Assembly: GCA_002432865.1 (NCBI GenBank)
Contig: DJGX01000010.1
Span: 41,549 to 69,617, forward strand
DNA: 28,069 bases
Source of the DNA: Cloacimonetes bacterium UBA5835
GTDB taxonomy: Bacteria; Cloacimonadota; Cloacimonadia; Cloacimonadales; Cloacimonadaceae
Direction of reading: 5' to 3'
Shown: in pieces, positions 1 through 8,172 of the stretch
Layout of the letters: every line of letters starts with the position of its first letter
How positions within the stretch are numbered: position 1 is the first letter of the stretch
The notes under the pieces: generated by a model
The model's database searches: none
Seen by the model: only the letters and a program-made list of their open reading frames with translations
Told to the model about the DNA's origin: nothing
Program-made: the position numbers and the translations under genes

Positions 1-23
1 CGGAGGGCGGAGGGCGGAGGGCG
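1..23. repeat. GC-rich heptanucleotide tandem repeat (CGGAGGG)n, cut by window edge
   Basis: Three full heptamers CGGAGGG plus a partial one open the window, so the true array probably extends to the left. The GC content is very different from the surrounding AT-rich DNA. Runs of GGG spaced by CGGA on the + strand could form a G-quadruplex if a fourth run lies outside the window. The function is unknown. Confidence 0.85.
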
Positions 24-344
24 ATGTCCACATCAACCTACAACGAATATACTATCAAGCTTGTATTAAAGATATCTGCTCATTGCATCATCCATATTTT
101 TTAGCAGTTTAGTAGTTAGGATAACCTCCCGAAACAGGTTTCCAGATCTTTTACCTTTACACACTGGATATAATTTCATTTACAACTGCTGCCTGGATAC
201 AATGTATGTTCTTTCTCTTTTGGGTAACATAAAACCAGCTTTTTTCTTTCTTACAATTCATAACTTGGGAGCATTTTTTCTTATTGAAAGTAACAAATCC
301 TGACCCCCTAAGTAAAAAGTTGATTTTAAGTTACAGCAAAGCTA
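24..344. other. Intergenic region without a recognisable gene
   Basis: AT-rich sequence between the heptamer repeat and the promoter of the dCMP deaminase operon. I see no convincing open reading frame, no clear terminator hairpin with a T-run, and no recognisable riboswitch. It may hold the end of a transcript entering from the left. Confidence 0.5.
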
Positions 345-372
345 TTGACAGAAAGTAGGGTTATAAGATAAT
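345..372 (+). promoter_or_regulatory. Sigma70-type promoter of the dCMP deaminase-ECF transporter operon
   Basis: A perfect -35 box TTGACA at 345-350 and a -10 box GATAAT at 367-372 are separated by 16 bases. Transcription would start near 379, giving a leader of about 23 bases before the ATG at 402, which carries an AGGAG ribosome binding site at 392-396. The TTG at 372 falls on the end of the -10 box, so it cannot be the start codon of a transcript from this promoter. Confidence 0.75.
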
Positions 373-401
373 TGAAAAATACAAAATCTACAGGAGAAAA
401 A

Positions 402-875
402 ATGGAAAGACCTTCCTGGCAACAGTATTTTATGGAAATGGCATATCTTGCAGCAAAGCGAAGCACTTGTCTCCGCAGAAAAGTAGGTGCAGTTTTGGTT
501 CGCGATAATCAAATTATTTCAACCGGTTATAATGGTAGCCCCAAAGGGGTTCCTCACTGTGCAGAAATTGGTTGTTTAAGAAAACAGCAAAATGTTCCTT
601 CTGGAAAAAATCATGAGCTTTGTAGAGGTGTGCATGCTGAACAAAATGCTATAATTCAAGCAGCTATAAATGGTTCTTCCACGCGCGGTTCAATTCTTTA
701 TTGTACAAATCAACCCTGTAGTATTTGTGCTCGTTTAATTATCAACGCAGAAATTAAGACTGTTTATATAGCAGAGACTTATCCTGACGAACTAGGAGAA
801 GAGCTTTTTCGCGAGGCAGGAATTGAACTGATTCAATATGAATTAAAAAGTAATACACTAAAGAAACTTATCTAA
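402..875 (+). CDS. comEB: Deoxycytidylate (dCMP) deaminase
   Basis: 157-residue zinc-dependent deaminase that converts dCMP to dUMP, feeding thymidylate synthesis in the cytoplasm. The zinc site of the cytidine/deoxycytidylate deaminase family is visible: HAE at residues 78-80 (zinc His and proton-shuttle Glu) and PCSIC with Cys106 and Cys109. The N-terminal block with GAVLVRDN and STGYNGSPKG is also typical of dCMP deaminases. I chose the ATG at 402 over an in-frame TTG at 372. The ATG has AGGAG five bases upstream, and the TTG overlaps the -10 box of the promoter. It is the first gene of an operon, and its TAA stop overlaps the ATG of the next gene by one base. Its link with the transporter genes that follow is unexplained. 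The family call is firm, and the symbol follows the Bacillus name. Confidence 0.92.
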   Translation: MERPSWQQYFMEMAYLAAKRSTCLRRKVGAVLVRDNQIISTGYNGSPKGVPHCAEIGCLRKQQNVPSGKNHELCRGVHAEQNAIIQAAINGSSTRGSILYCTNQPCSICARLIINAEIKTVYIAETYPDELGEELFREAGIELIQYELKSNTLKKLI

Positions 876-1411
876 TGAAACTGCTCCAGCATTTTACCGT
901 AAAGGATTTAATTGTTATCACTTCCATCGCTGCTTTGGGAATTGCCGTAAAACCTATTATTAATCCTATCACTAAAATTATTTCCACTCCTTTAGGAATT
1001 CCTGGTGGTTCACTAACAGGCGGACTTTATATGTTATGGTTAGTTTTAACGATCGTAATAGTGGATAAACCTTTAACTGGTACACTTTATGGGTTTTTGC
1101 AATCAATTCTAGTTTTACTGATTGGAATGGCGGGTAGAATGGGGGCTTTTTCTTTAGTGGCATATACACTTCCAGGAATTATAGCAGACCTGATTTATTG
1201 GCTATATCCTAAGAAAAATAAACTGCTTACTCATTTGTTGTTGTGCGCTTTTGCCAATTTAACGGGGTCTTTAGTTTCTTCTGCTATCTTTTTTAAAATG
1301 CCTCCTTTAATGATTGGCTTTAATACTTGTTTAGCATTAGCTTCTGGAATTATAGGTGGCTATCTTGGTTTTGGAATTTATCAATCATTGAAAGCAACAA
1401 GGATTATATGA
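875..1411 (+). CDS. ECF transporter S component (substrate-binding membrane subunit)
   Basis: 178-residue very hydrophobic protein with about five to six predicted membrane segments, the size and topology of ECF-type S components. These bind a vitamin or other micronutrient and dock on the EcfA-EcfT energizing module. Features seen are an early PLGIPGGSLTGGLYML loop, VDKPLTGTLYGFLQ, and GAFSLVAYTLPGIIADL, which resemble the YkoE/cobalt-type S families in pattern. I cannot assign the substrate. EcfA and EcfT homologues lie two and three genes downstream in the same operon, which supports the assignment strongly. The stop TGA overlaps the next ATG (ATGA), implying translational coupling. No riboswitch is visible upstream to suggest a ligand. 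Confidence 0.8.
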   Translation: MKLLQHFTVKDLIVITSIAALGIAVKPIINPITKIISTPLGIPGGSLTGGLYMLWLVLTIVIVDKPLTGTLYGFLQSILVLLIGMAGRMGAFSLVAYTLPGIIADLIYWLYPKKNKLLTHLLLCAFANLTGSLVSSAIFFKMPPLMIGFNTCLALASGIIGGYLGFGIYQSLKATRII

Positions 1412-2337
1412 TGAAGAAATACATTTGTCTTTTAATTTTGCTGGAAGTTATTGTCTTCTTAACTGCTTTAGAAATCATAGATAGTAAAGGTATTAGCCAT
1501 ATTTATGATAATGCAGAACTGTATAAACTGGAAACACAGGAACTAAAAACTACTCGCGAGAAGGATGGAATCGTTCGCCTTAATAATTGGCAAGGTTTTA
1601 GGTTTGATATCTGGCTAAAACAGCAGAAGTTAGGTGATTTTGCCACTATCCGTTTTGAATCCTCAGACCGCTATCTGGTAACTTTAGAAAAAAGTGAGTT
1701 TGATTCTCTGGAAAGCTACATTGTTATTGCTCAAGATGGCATTCCTTTTGAGGAATATATGCTACGCCTTATTTTCCCTACTTTGCGAGAAATGCAATGG
1801 ATAAAAGGTTTAGATCGTGTTGTATTGGAAAATTTTCATCCGCTTATTCGTCCGACGCGTTTTTTCCTGCTCCAAGATACTCTAAAAAAATACACTTTAC
1901 AAAAGGACCTCAAGCCCTTCGTGAATATTGAGGGTTATTATCTAAGTGATGTTTTAATGGATTTATCGCCAGCAGAAGAAAAAAAGGTTATACTTTATAG
2001 TCGAGATGGACTTAAACAGAGTTTAACTTATCCATTACACTTGCAGGGAGCCGTTTTGGAAAAAACTCCAGAGGATCTCTATAACTTAAAAAGTCCTCAG
2101 ATTCCGGGTGGAATGTGGATGAAAGATCTTGTTTATTTACAATGTGATAACTATGCGCTAATTAGTGAAGATTCGATAAATCAACTAATTCGTCTGGCAA
2201 AAATTCTGCATTGGGAAACCACTCCGGAGATGCAATTTCGCATTGTATATAAAGATAGTGAAGAATTAATGAATTTTACCGATGCTTTAGCTGAACCTCA
2301 AGTTTTTAGGGGAGCGCTTTACTTCGAGATTTTTTGA
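1408..2337 (+). CDS. Membrane-anchored/exported protein with two SUOX-like (molybdopterin-binding fold) domains, ECF-associated
   Basis: About 309 residues. A Met-Met-Lys-Lys start and a hydrophobic segment (about residues 5-21) indicate a signal peptide or N-terminal anchor. The first half has the pattern of the oxidoreductase molybdopterin-binding (SUOX) fold: NNWQGFRFDIWLKQQ, IRFESSDRYLVTLEKSEF, AQDGIPFEEYMLRLIFP and a WIKGLDRVVLEN strand. The second half repeats the order (GYYLSDVLMDLSP, VILYSRDGLKQSLTYPL, then GGMWMKDLVYLQC), suggesting a duplication. No conserved active-site Cys like that of sulfite oxidase is evident, so a binding rather than catalytic role is possible. The ATG at 1408 overlaps the previous stop, and its own TGA overlaps the EcfA start, so it belongs to the ECF operon. 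The fold assignment is by pattern only. The role as accessory binding protein is inference. Confidence 0.6.
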   Translation: MMKKYICLLILLEVIVFLTALEIIDSKGISHIYDNAELYKLETQELKTTREKDGIVRLNNWQGFRFDIWLKQQKLGDFATIRFESSDRYLVTLEKSEFDSLESYIVIAQDGIPFEEYMLRLIFPTLREMQWIKGLDRVVLENFHPLIRPTRFFLLQDTLKKYTLQKDLKPFVNIEGYYLSDVLMDLSPAEEKKVILYSRDGLKQSLTYPLHLQGAVLEKTPEDLYNLKSPQIPGGMWMKDLVYLQCDNYALISEDSINQLIRLAKILHWETTPEMQFRIVYKDSEELMNFTDALAEPQVFRGALYFEIF

Positions 2338-3686
2338 TGCTTATCTTAAAGGATTTCGGCATTTCGTTTGCAGACCGAAACTTGCTTGAAGGGATCAATA
2401 TAGAAATTCCTGAGGGGACTGTATTTCATTTAAAAGGGCCTAACGCCAGCGGAAAAAGTTCTCTGCTAAATGCTATCAGTGGAATTATTCCCGAATATGT
2501 TCAAGCTAAAACGACCGGTGATCTTATTTGGAATAATATAGACTTGCAAACAATTCCCCTGAAAGAAAAACACCACTATCTATGGCATCAACTAAGCGAT
2601 ACAGAAGCTCAAATCTTTTTTCCTGATTGTATTTCAGAACTTGCTTTTGCTTTGGAAAATATGGCTATCCCCTCGGAAAAAATATGGGAAAGAGTAAATC
2701 TTGCTACCCAGCAATTTGGCCTTAGTAATTTACTTTATAGGGATCCTTCAACCTTAAGCGGAGGCGAAAAAAAACTGTTGCTTTGTGCAATTGCTGAAAC
2801 AATAGATCCACCAATACTGCTTTTAGATGAGCCCCTAAATGGATTAGATAATCGGGCAGTTAAATTGGTCTTAAAATGGATTAGTGACAAGAAAGAACAA
2901 GGCAAAATAATTGTAGTGGTAGATCACAACCCTATAATAGAAACCTTAGCCGATTTTTCTTTTATTTTAGCAGATAATCCGCAACTCCCTAAAACAGATA
3001 TCGCCTTCATCAGTAATAACTATTTGAATATAGCTGATAATTTAGGTTACCAGATAAATCCTAACACTGATATCCTTTACCAGATAGAAGAGCTTAATTT
3101 TGCTTATCCTCAATCGAAGCCGCTATTTACAAAGCTTACTGTTGAGATAGGTAGCAAGCAAAATATACTATTAACTGGTAATAATGGAGCAGGGAAAAGC
3201 TCTTTTCTGAAGCTCTTAGCAGGGCTAATTAAACCCTTAAAAGGTAAAATATATTTAGGTGGAAAGCTGATGCAGGGATTGGACACAAAGAACTTTGAAT
3301 ACATCTATTATCAGAGCCAGATCACCAAAGAAAACCTTTTGGGAATTAGTGTTGCACAAAATTGGCTGTTTTGGCAACTGGCTATTAAACAGCTACCCGA
3401 TCTACCACTAAAAGATGATCCATTATTTACAGAACTATCTGCTGGACAGCAAAAAATGGTATCGCAACAAATATTACCTCAGTTACTATCTAAATTCTGG
3501 ATATTGGATGAACCCTTTGCTTCTTTAGATAAGGATGCTGGAACTAAACTTCTACAATTGCTGCAATATAAAAGTAAGAAGCACCCTGGGATGTTAATTG
3601 TATCTCATTCGTTGGAAGAGCATAACGATATGTTTGATAGGGTATTAACTATTCGTAACCATTTTTTGCAAGAAGAAACAAAATGA
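2337..3686 (+). CDS. ecfA: ECF transporter ATPase, two ABC domains fused in one chain
   Basis: 449-residue fusion of two ABC ATPase domains, replacing the usual EcfA and EcfA' pair. Domain 1 has Walker A GPNASGKSS (about residue 34), signature LSGGEKK (about 140) and Walker B LLLDEP (about 161). Domain 2 has Walker A GNNGAGKSS (about 281), a degenerate signature LSAGQQKM (about 365) and Walker B ILDEP (about 389). A switch His is visible in VVDHNP and in VSHSLEE. It hydrolyses ATP in the cytoplasm to drive EcfT and S-component movement. The ATG at 2337 overlaps the preceding TGA, and an adjacent in-frame TTG is less likely. The 3' end overlaps the EcfT gene by four bases. Fused double-ATPase ECF chains are known in several phyla. 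Confidence 0.9.
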   Translation: MLILKDFGISFADRNLLEGINIEIPEGTVFHLKGPNASGKSSLLNAISGIIPEYVQAKTTGDLIWNNIDLQTIPLKEKHHYLWHQLSDTEAQIFFPDCISELAFALENMAIPSEKIWERVNLATQQFGLSNLLYRDPSTLSGGEKKLLLCAIAETIDPPILLLDEPLNGLDNRAVKLVLKWISDKKEQGKIIVVVDHNPIIETLADFSFILADNPQLPKTDIAFISNNYLNIADNLGYQINPNTDILYQIEELNFAYPQSKPLFTKLTVEIGSKQNILLTGNNGAGKSSFLKLLAGLIKPLKGKIYLGGKLMQGLDTKNFEYIYYQSQITKENLLGISVAQNWLFWQLAIKQLPDLPLKDDPLFTELSAGQQKMVSQQILPQLLSKFWILDEPFASLDKDAGTKLLQLLQYKSKKHPGMLIVSHSLEEHNDMFDRVLTIRNHFLQEETK

Positions 3687-4414
3687 CAAAGAAGAATGCC
3701 CTGCATCCACTTACACATATTCTTATGGCTTTATTGCTATCTACAATGGTATTTATCGTTAAAAAGCCAAGCTCGCTACTTTTTTTAACTTTGTTGGCGT
3801 CAATTTATGCTGCTTTTAGGATGAAAAATGGTTGGCAGAAAATACTAAAAACCCTGTGGCATACTTTACCCTTTTTGTTGGTCTTAAGTTTTTTCCAAAT
3901 CGTTTTTAGAAGAAGCGGATCTTTGCTTTGGTCTTATGGGATATTGAAAATTAGTTCAGAAGCAGTTCAAATTTCTATCCAGCTGGCATTACGTTTATTA
4001 ACAGTTATTTATTGTGCTAAGTCATTAGCCGTAATGGAATATCCAGAATTTTCCAAGGCCTTTTCTGCAATCCGTTTTCCAGAAGAGCTTTCTTTTATGC
4101 TGTCTTATGCTATTCATCTTGTCCCGAAATTTTTAGCCCAATTAAAAGGATTTGTAACAGGATTGAAACTGCGGGGCATTGATTCTGCCAATCTTTCAAT
4201 TGCCAAACGCTTACAGGTTTATAAACAATTGGCAATTACTTCTTTAGCAGAACTAATCAGAAATAGTGAGACTTCTGCCATTGCTTTGGAACTTAGAGGT
4301 TTTAGAAGTGAAGGTAAAAGAACAAAACTATATCAACAAAAGTTCAGCTATCGGGATATATTATTTCTACTTGTTTTTTCTGGGATAGTAGTATTAGTTA
4401 CTAATCTTTCCTAG
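3683..4414 (+). CDS. ecfT: ECF transporter transmembrane coupling protein
   Basis: 243-residue membrane protein with several hydrophobic segments (about residues 10-45, 50-70, 100-120 and 220-240). It has the two EcfT coupling motifs, here LKLRGID and LELRGFRSEG, equivalent to the Ala-Arg-Gly motifs that contact the ATPases. It connects the ATPase to the S component and closes the ECF operon. Its ATG overlaps the EcfA stop (ATGA). It ends in two consecutive amber codons, TAGTAG, which would prevent readthrough. No clear terminator hairpin with a T-run follows. Confidence is high because family motifs and context agree. Confidence 0.88.
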   Translation: MTKKNALHPLTHILMALLLSTMVFIVKKPSSLLFLTLLASIYAAFRMKNGWQKILKTLWHTLPFLLVLSFFQIVFRRSGSLLWSYGILKISSEAVQISIQLALRLLTVIYCAKSLAVMEYPEFSKAFSAIRFPEELSFMLSYAIHLVPKFLAQLKGFVTGLKLRGIDSANLSIAKRLQVYKQLAITSLAELIRNSETSAIALELRGFRSEGKRTKLYQQKFSYRDILFLLVFSGIVVLVTNLS

Positions 4415-4671
4415 TAGCCCAAGTGATAGAGAGACAGAATAATAGATAAAAGTACTTCTTAACAAAAACACCTCGTGTATTATTGCTACATTATCATTTA
4501 CACAATTATCAATAACGAGTTCTATAACTGGAGAAATCTTCTGTATCGTATTGCTTGCTGATTTGCCAAGCTCTGTCTTACACCGGAAGGAAAATTCAAA
4601 TCTGTGTTCTCTGGTGCGTAATATCCCAAGTTCGTAGTTCATTAAAAGTGGATATTGGGGAAGAGCAAAAC

Positions 4672-4735
4672 AAGAGTCCCAACTGCCCAAAGTTCGTACT
4701 ATATGTAACAACCAATTATGGCAATGGGGACTCTT
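4672..4735. repeat. Imperfect inverted repeat, 16-base arms
   Basis: AAGAGTCCC at 4672-4680 is the exact complement of GGGACTCTT at 4727-4735. Extending inward to 4687 and 4720 gives 14 matches of 16. The arms enclose about 32 bases. This could be the ends of a small decayed element or a structured transcript end shared by the converging genes. Confidence 0.55.
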
Positions 4736-4778
4736 ATAATATAATTCCCTATGTTAATCTAACACGCTATTCACTTAT

Positions 4779-4799
4779 TGCATATATTTTTTATATGCA
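4779..4799. terminator. AT-rich hairpin just past the secreted-protein gene, possible weak terminator
   Basis: TGCATATA (4779-4786) and TATATGCA (4792-4799) form a perfect 8-bp stem with a 5-base loop, about 12 bases past the stop codon of the minus-strand gene ending at 4811. There is no T-run after it on the minus strand, so it may stabilise the transcript end rather than be a classical rho-independent terminator. Confidence 0.35.
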
Positions 4800-4810
4800 G
4801 TTCACGGTTA

Positions 4811-7800
4811 TTATTTCATCAGCACCATTTTTTTCTGTTGTGTTTCCTTTCCATTGCTTAGTTTATAGAAATATATTCCGCTGCTAACCTGTTTTCCGGA
4901 ATCGTTGGTTCCATCCCACACTAAGTTATATTGGCCTTTTTGCAGGGCTCCGCGGTAAAGGGTTTTGACCAATTGTCCTTTTATATTATAGATGCTTAAG
5001 TTTAGGGAGTGGATATTATCCTTCAAAGTAAAGTTAATAGTAGTTTGCGGATTGAAGGGATTGGGATAATTTTGCTGTAGCATCATATTTTGAACAGAAG
5101 GAGCAATCTCATCGATATTGGGGGTTCCGTTACCTAGTTTTTGGGCATAGAGTCCCAAAATTTGAGTTTTTCCACTGGATCGTCCATCTGCCCAAACACA
5201 ATATGCTTTATTATTCAAAATGGCTATTTGAGGTTGATATTGAGATTTGGCTTTATCGCAGAGGACATTGCCATTAATGTTTCCGATCATATCGCCATTT
5301 TCACGAATATATTTATAGTAGAGGTCGCGTTCGATGTTATAATCTTCCCAGCTGATAAGGTAACCCCCATTGGGGAAACTAGCCAAAAATGGTGTGGATT
5401 GAGTGGAATCTCGTTGTACAACAAAGAAACCTGTATCGCCCCATAAAGGTGATCCTGTAAAAGAGAACTTCTGAGCCTTAATATCATTAACACCATCAAT
5501 TATTTCACACCAGGCAAAAGTGATACCGCTATCGGTTACTGTGATTGTTGGTAATTCTTGTTCTCTTCCGCTATCAGCAAGATTTACGCCTATAGTATTC
5601 CATAAATAGTTTCCATTATCCGAGATATGCTGTCCCCAGTAATTTTGAAGAAAATCACCTCGGGCATCTTTCCACATCACAAAGATACCGTCTGGAGTTT
5701 TATGAGCTTTGGGAAGCAATTGGATAGTATCATAATCGTTATAAGTAGAAGCTCGTAATCCATCTTCAGGCCAATTATCCATAGATGAACCATCTTCTGC
5801 AACTCTTTTAACCCAAACTGTTCTAGTATTATCGGGGTGATATCTCTCCCAAACATAATAGTTATCAATAAGATCATAGAGAGTACATTCGTTATTGAAA
5901 TCACTCTGAGAGAGATTGGAAATCATCAATCCATCTGGTCCCCACATTTTTTGTCCATTTTGTATCCGCTGACCATAAACATGGTAAAAGAAATTTAATC
6001 CAATTTGGTCTGAACCTGACCATCCAAAGTAAAACGAACCGTTATAATAAGTTACTTTAGGGTCCTTCTGTCTTATCGGGCTACTTACAGTTAAAGGAAT
6101 ACCTTCGTCTCCCCATAATCTTTCTCCATTTTGTCCGATCAGCTGGGCATAAACTTTTGGATTATCACCTCTGGCATCTTCCCAAATAATAACAATTTGA
6201 TCATCTGGAGTTACATAAGCGCAAGGTGTGGATTGAGTTCCTCCCACAGAAGTTGTTACTGGGCGTCCATTCGTTTCCAAACCTATACTACCGTCTGGAT
6301 TAAGGAATTGGAAATATATCCTATAACCGTCATTGGCAAAACGGGTATCCTGCCAAATAATTACTACATCTGAACTACGCTTTAAAATTAAGTAATTATC
6401 CAGAGGTGTGTCTCCGCTCAAACCCCAAAAAACTTCAACTCCATTTGTAGCTAAGAGAGGAGTTCCCGTAGAAGATAGTGATTGATAGTATATACCTACA
6501 CTGCCGTTGCGAATATCCATCCAATTGATAAAAACGGTGTTATTACTAACTTTTATTAAGCTTCCGTTTTGCTGATTGGGTGCAGTGCAAATAGGCTTTC
6601 CATTTGCTTCCCATAAGGCAACTCCAGTTGAAGATAGATGTTGAGCATATATATCATCATTGGGTGCATTACCATTTCGTAAATCATCCCAAACTACATA
6701 ACAACCACCATTATCATCAGGAGCCATACGAGGTCCATATTGAGCAAATTCTGCTGTACAAAGGGCAACACCTTCTTCTGACCAGAGTTTTGTGCCGGTT
6801 GTTGATATTTTTTGGGCAAAGAGATCAGCATTTTGAGTATCTAAGCTAAAATCTTCCCAAACTATTATAGCACAGTTATCAGAGGTTTTTACTATCCTGG
6901 GACTCAATTGCGGCCTTGCTAAGCCGTCCTGATCACTATAAACAACAAGATAATCTCCCCAGAGCAAATCTCCGGCTAAGTTGATTTTTTGGGCATAAAT
7001 ATCGGGATCGGTATTTCTCTTGTCCTGCCAGGTAACAACAAAATCGCCATCAGTTAAAGCAGCCATCCTAATGTCAGATTGGTTTCCATTCGCATTACTA
7101 ATAACAACAGGATTTGGCCAAGTCATTGTTCCATTGGCATCAAAATGTTTAGCATAGAGATCATCATTACTGGCATAGCTGTGGGTGTATGCAATAATAA
7201 ATCCTCCCTGTCCATCAGGAAGCATTGTATTTTGAATTTCATCTCCCAGTCCATCGGCGATAGGAATACCATTTTGCGTCCATTGAGCATTGCCACTTGC
7301 AGAAAGATGCTGGCCAAAAAGGTCTTTACTGGGATGGCGACTGTCCACCCAAATAATAAACACTCCTCCCTCATTATCGGGTTCCATATTTATCGAAATC
7401 TGCATTCCAACTAAGGAACAAACTGAAACTCCGCCTACTTGCCAAAGTAAATTACCCTGTTCATCTATTTTTTGAGCATAGATATCGCCATCTAAATCTG
7501 CAGAAAAATCTACCCAGGCAATAACATAATTATTATCACTTGTTCTGGTTATTACAGGGTCTTCTTGACGGTCTAACTTGCCATCTATTAGAATTGGTTC
7601 TCCCCAAACCATATCTCCTGAGGCATTAACTTTCTGAGCCCAAAGATCGCGCTCGCCAAGTTTTGTATCTGACCAAACATAAATAGCTCCTCCGTCGGTA
7701 GTTTCAATACCGGTGCGAAACCATTCAATATTTACACCCTGACGGATAGCTACTGCATCGCTCCATTCAAAAGTGGCAAAAAGCCCTGTAACTAAAAGGG

Positions 7801-7831
7801 CAAGACCAAGCACTATCGCCAATTTTTTCAT
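4811..7831 (-). CDS. Large secreted repeat protein with C-terminal FlgD-like/T9SS-type sorting domain
   Basis: 1006 residues. An N-terminal signal peptide (MKK, then a hydrophobic core, ending near LFATFEW) is followed by more than ten repeats of about 60-75 residues. The repeat ends resemble WxDxRxxxxDIYAQKI (for example WQDKRNTDPDIYAQKI, WEDARGDNPKVYAQLI), a pattern that suggests beta-propeller-like or beta-sandwich blades. The last 90 residues start NYPNPFNPQTTINF and contain SIYNIKGQLVKTL and SGIYFYKL. They match the Ig-like C-terminal domain used for sorting in type IX-type systems or called FlgD-like in FCB phyla. The start ATG has GGAG eight to nine bases upstream. It is monocistronic and convergent with the ECF operon. 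It is probably a cell-surface or released protein; its ligand or enzymatic role is unknown. Confidence 0.85.
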   Translation of the reverse strand: MKKLAIVLGLALLVTGLFATFEWSDAVAIRQGVNIEWFRTGIETTDGGAIYVWSDTKLGERDLWAQKVNASGDMVWGEPILIDGKLDRQEDPVITRTSDNNYVIAWVDFSADLDGDIYAQKIDEQGNLLWQVGGVSVCSLVGMQISINMEPDNEGGVFIIWVDSRHPSKDLFGQHLSASGNAQWTQNGIPIADGLGDEIQNTMLPDGQGGFIIAYTHSYASNDDLYAKHFDANGTMTWPNPVVISNANGNQSDIRMAALTDGDFVVTWQDKRNTDPDIYAQKINLAGDLLWGDYLVVYSDQDGLARPQLSPRIVKTSDNCAIIVWEDFSLDTQNADLFAQKISTTGTKLWSEEGVALCTAEFAQYGPRMAPDDNGGCYVVWDDLRNGNAPNDDIYAQHLSSTGVALWEANGKPICTAPNQQNGSLIKVSNNTVFINWMDIRNGSVGIYYQSLSSTGTPLLATNGVEVFWGLSGDTPLDNYLILKRSSDVVIIWQDTRFANDGYRIYFQFLNPDGSIGLETNGRPVTTSVGGTQSTPCAYVTPDDQIVIIWEDARGDNPKVYAQLIGQNGERLWGDEGIPLTVSSPIRQKDPKVTYYNGSFYFGWSGSDQIGLNFFYHVYGQRIQNGQKMWGPDGLMISNLSQSDFNNECTLYDLIDNYYVWERYHPDNTRTVWVKRVAEDGSSMDNWPEDGLRASTYNDYDTIQLLPKAHKTPDGIFVMWKDARGDFLQNYWGQHISDNGNYLWNTIGVNLADSGREQELPTITVTDSGITFAWCEIIDGVNDIKAQKFSFTGSPLWGDTGFFVVQRDSTQSTPFLASFPNGGYLISWEDYNIERDLYYKYIRENGDMIGNINGNVLCDKAKSQYQPQIAILNNKAYCVWADGRSSGKTQILGLYAQKLGNGTPNIDEIAPSVQNMMLQQNYPNPFNPQTTINFTLKDNIHSLNLSIYNIKGQLVKTLYRGALQKGQYNLVWDGTNDSGKQVSSGIYFYKLSNGKETQQKKMVLMK

Positions 7832-8115
7832 TTCTCTATCTCCTTATCTTATATAACATTATGTGGCCATAACATCTATACATTTAGGTCCTTTTCTATA
7901 AAATATAAAGCAAAGCATAATCAGAACCCCATTCATATTTGTGAAAACGAATTATTATCTCCATATCTATAAATATTAATGCAAGATTGTTTCCAAACAA
8001 ATAGTTATTATCTACTAAGAGGATATCTAATATGCAACTCTGGTATGTTGATTTTGTTTAGGAGACAAGGTTTTAAAGAACTGAATAAGCCTCATTAATC
8101 ATAAAATAAATAATC
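7832..8115. other. Intergenic region upstream of the secreted-protein gene
   Basis: AT-rich DNA that must hold the promoter of the minus-strand gene starting at 7831. Several TATA-like stretches are present (for example near 7845-7855 and 7897-7907), but none has a convincing -35 partner, so I do not assign one. No small gene is supported. Confidence 0.4.
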
Positions 8116-8151
8116 AAAAAAAAACCAAGATCTCCATTAAGACATCTTGGT
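8116..8151 (-). terminator. Rho-independent terminator of the long minus-strand gene cluster
   Basis: Read on the minus strand, ACCAAGAT (8151-8144) pairs with ATCTTGGT (8131-8124) around a 12-base loop. A run of T follows (A-run at 8116-8124 on the + strand). It lies about 22 bases past the stop of the pyridoxal kinase gene, where a transcript from the right should end. Confidence 0.85.
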
Positions 8152-8172
8152 ATAATATGATATATTTCTTTT

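Larger units (their letters stand above)
4415..4810. other. Convergent intergenic region with small repeats, no supported gene
   Basis: About 400 bases between the ECF operon and the convergent secreted-protein gene. Small reading frames exist on both strands but lack a ribosome binding site and recognisable protein features, and they contain low-complexity text typical of degenerate intergenic repeats. Two short direct repeats (AAGTTCGTA near 4628 and 4690) and inverted repeats lie here. It may be the remnant of a short mobile or repeat element. Confidence 0.5.

Noticed and set aside
24..344. Riboswitch upstream of the ECF operon
   Set aside because: The promoter lies at 345-372 and leaves only about 23 bases of leader, too short for a riboswitch, and no known aptamer core is recognisable further upstream.
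372..401. TTG at 372 as start of the dCMP deaminase
   Set aside because: It lies on the -10 box of the promoter, and the ATG at 402 has a strong AGGAG.
1327..1407. Upstream ATG for the SUOX-like gene, giving 27 extra residues
   Set aside because: It lies deep inside the S-component gene, while the ATG at 1408 overlaps that gene's stop and begins a normal signal peptide.
4394..4887. Small reading frames on both strands between ecfT and the secreted-protein gene
   Set aside because: No ribosome binding site, no recognisable domain, overlap with real gene ends, and repeat-like text.
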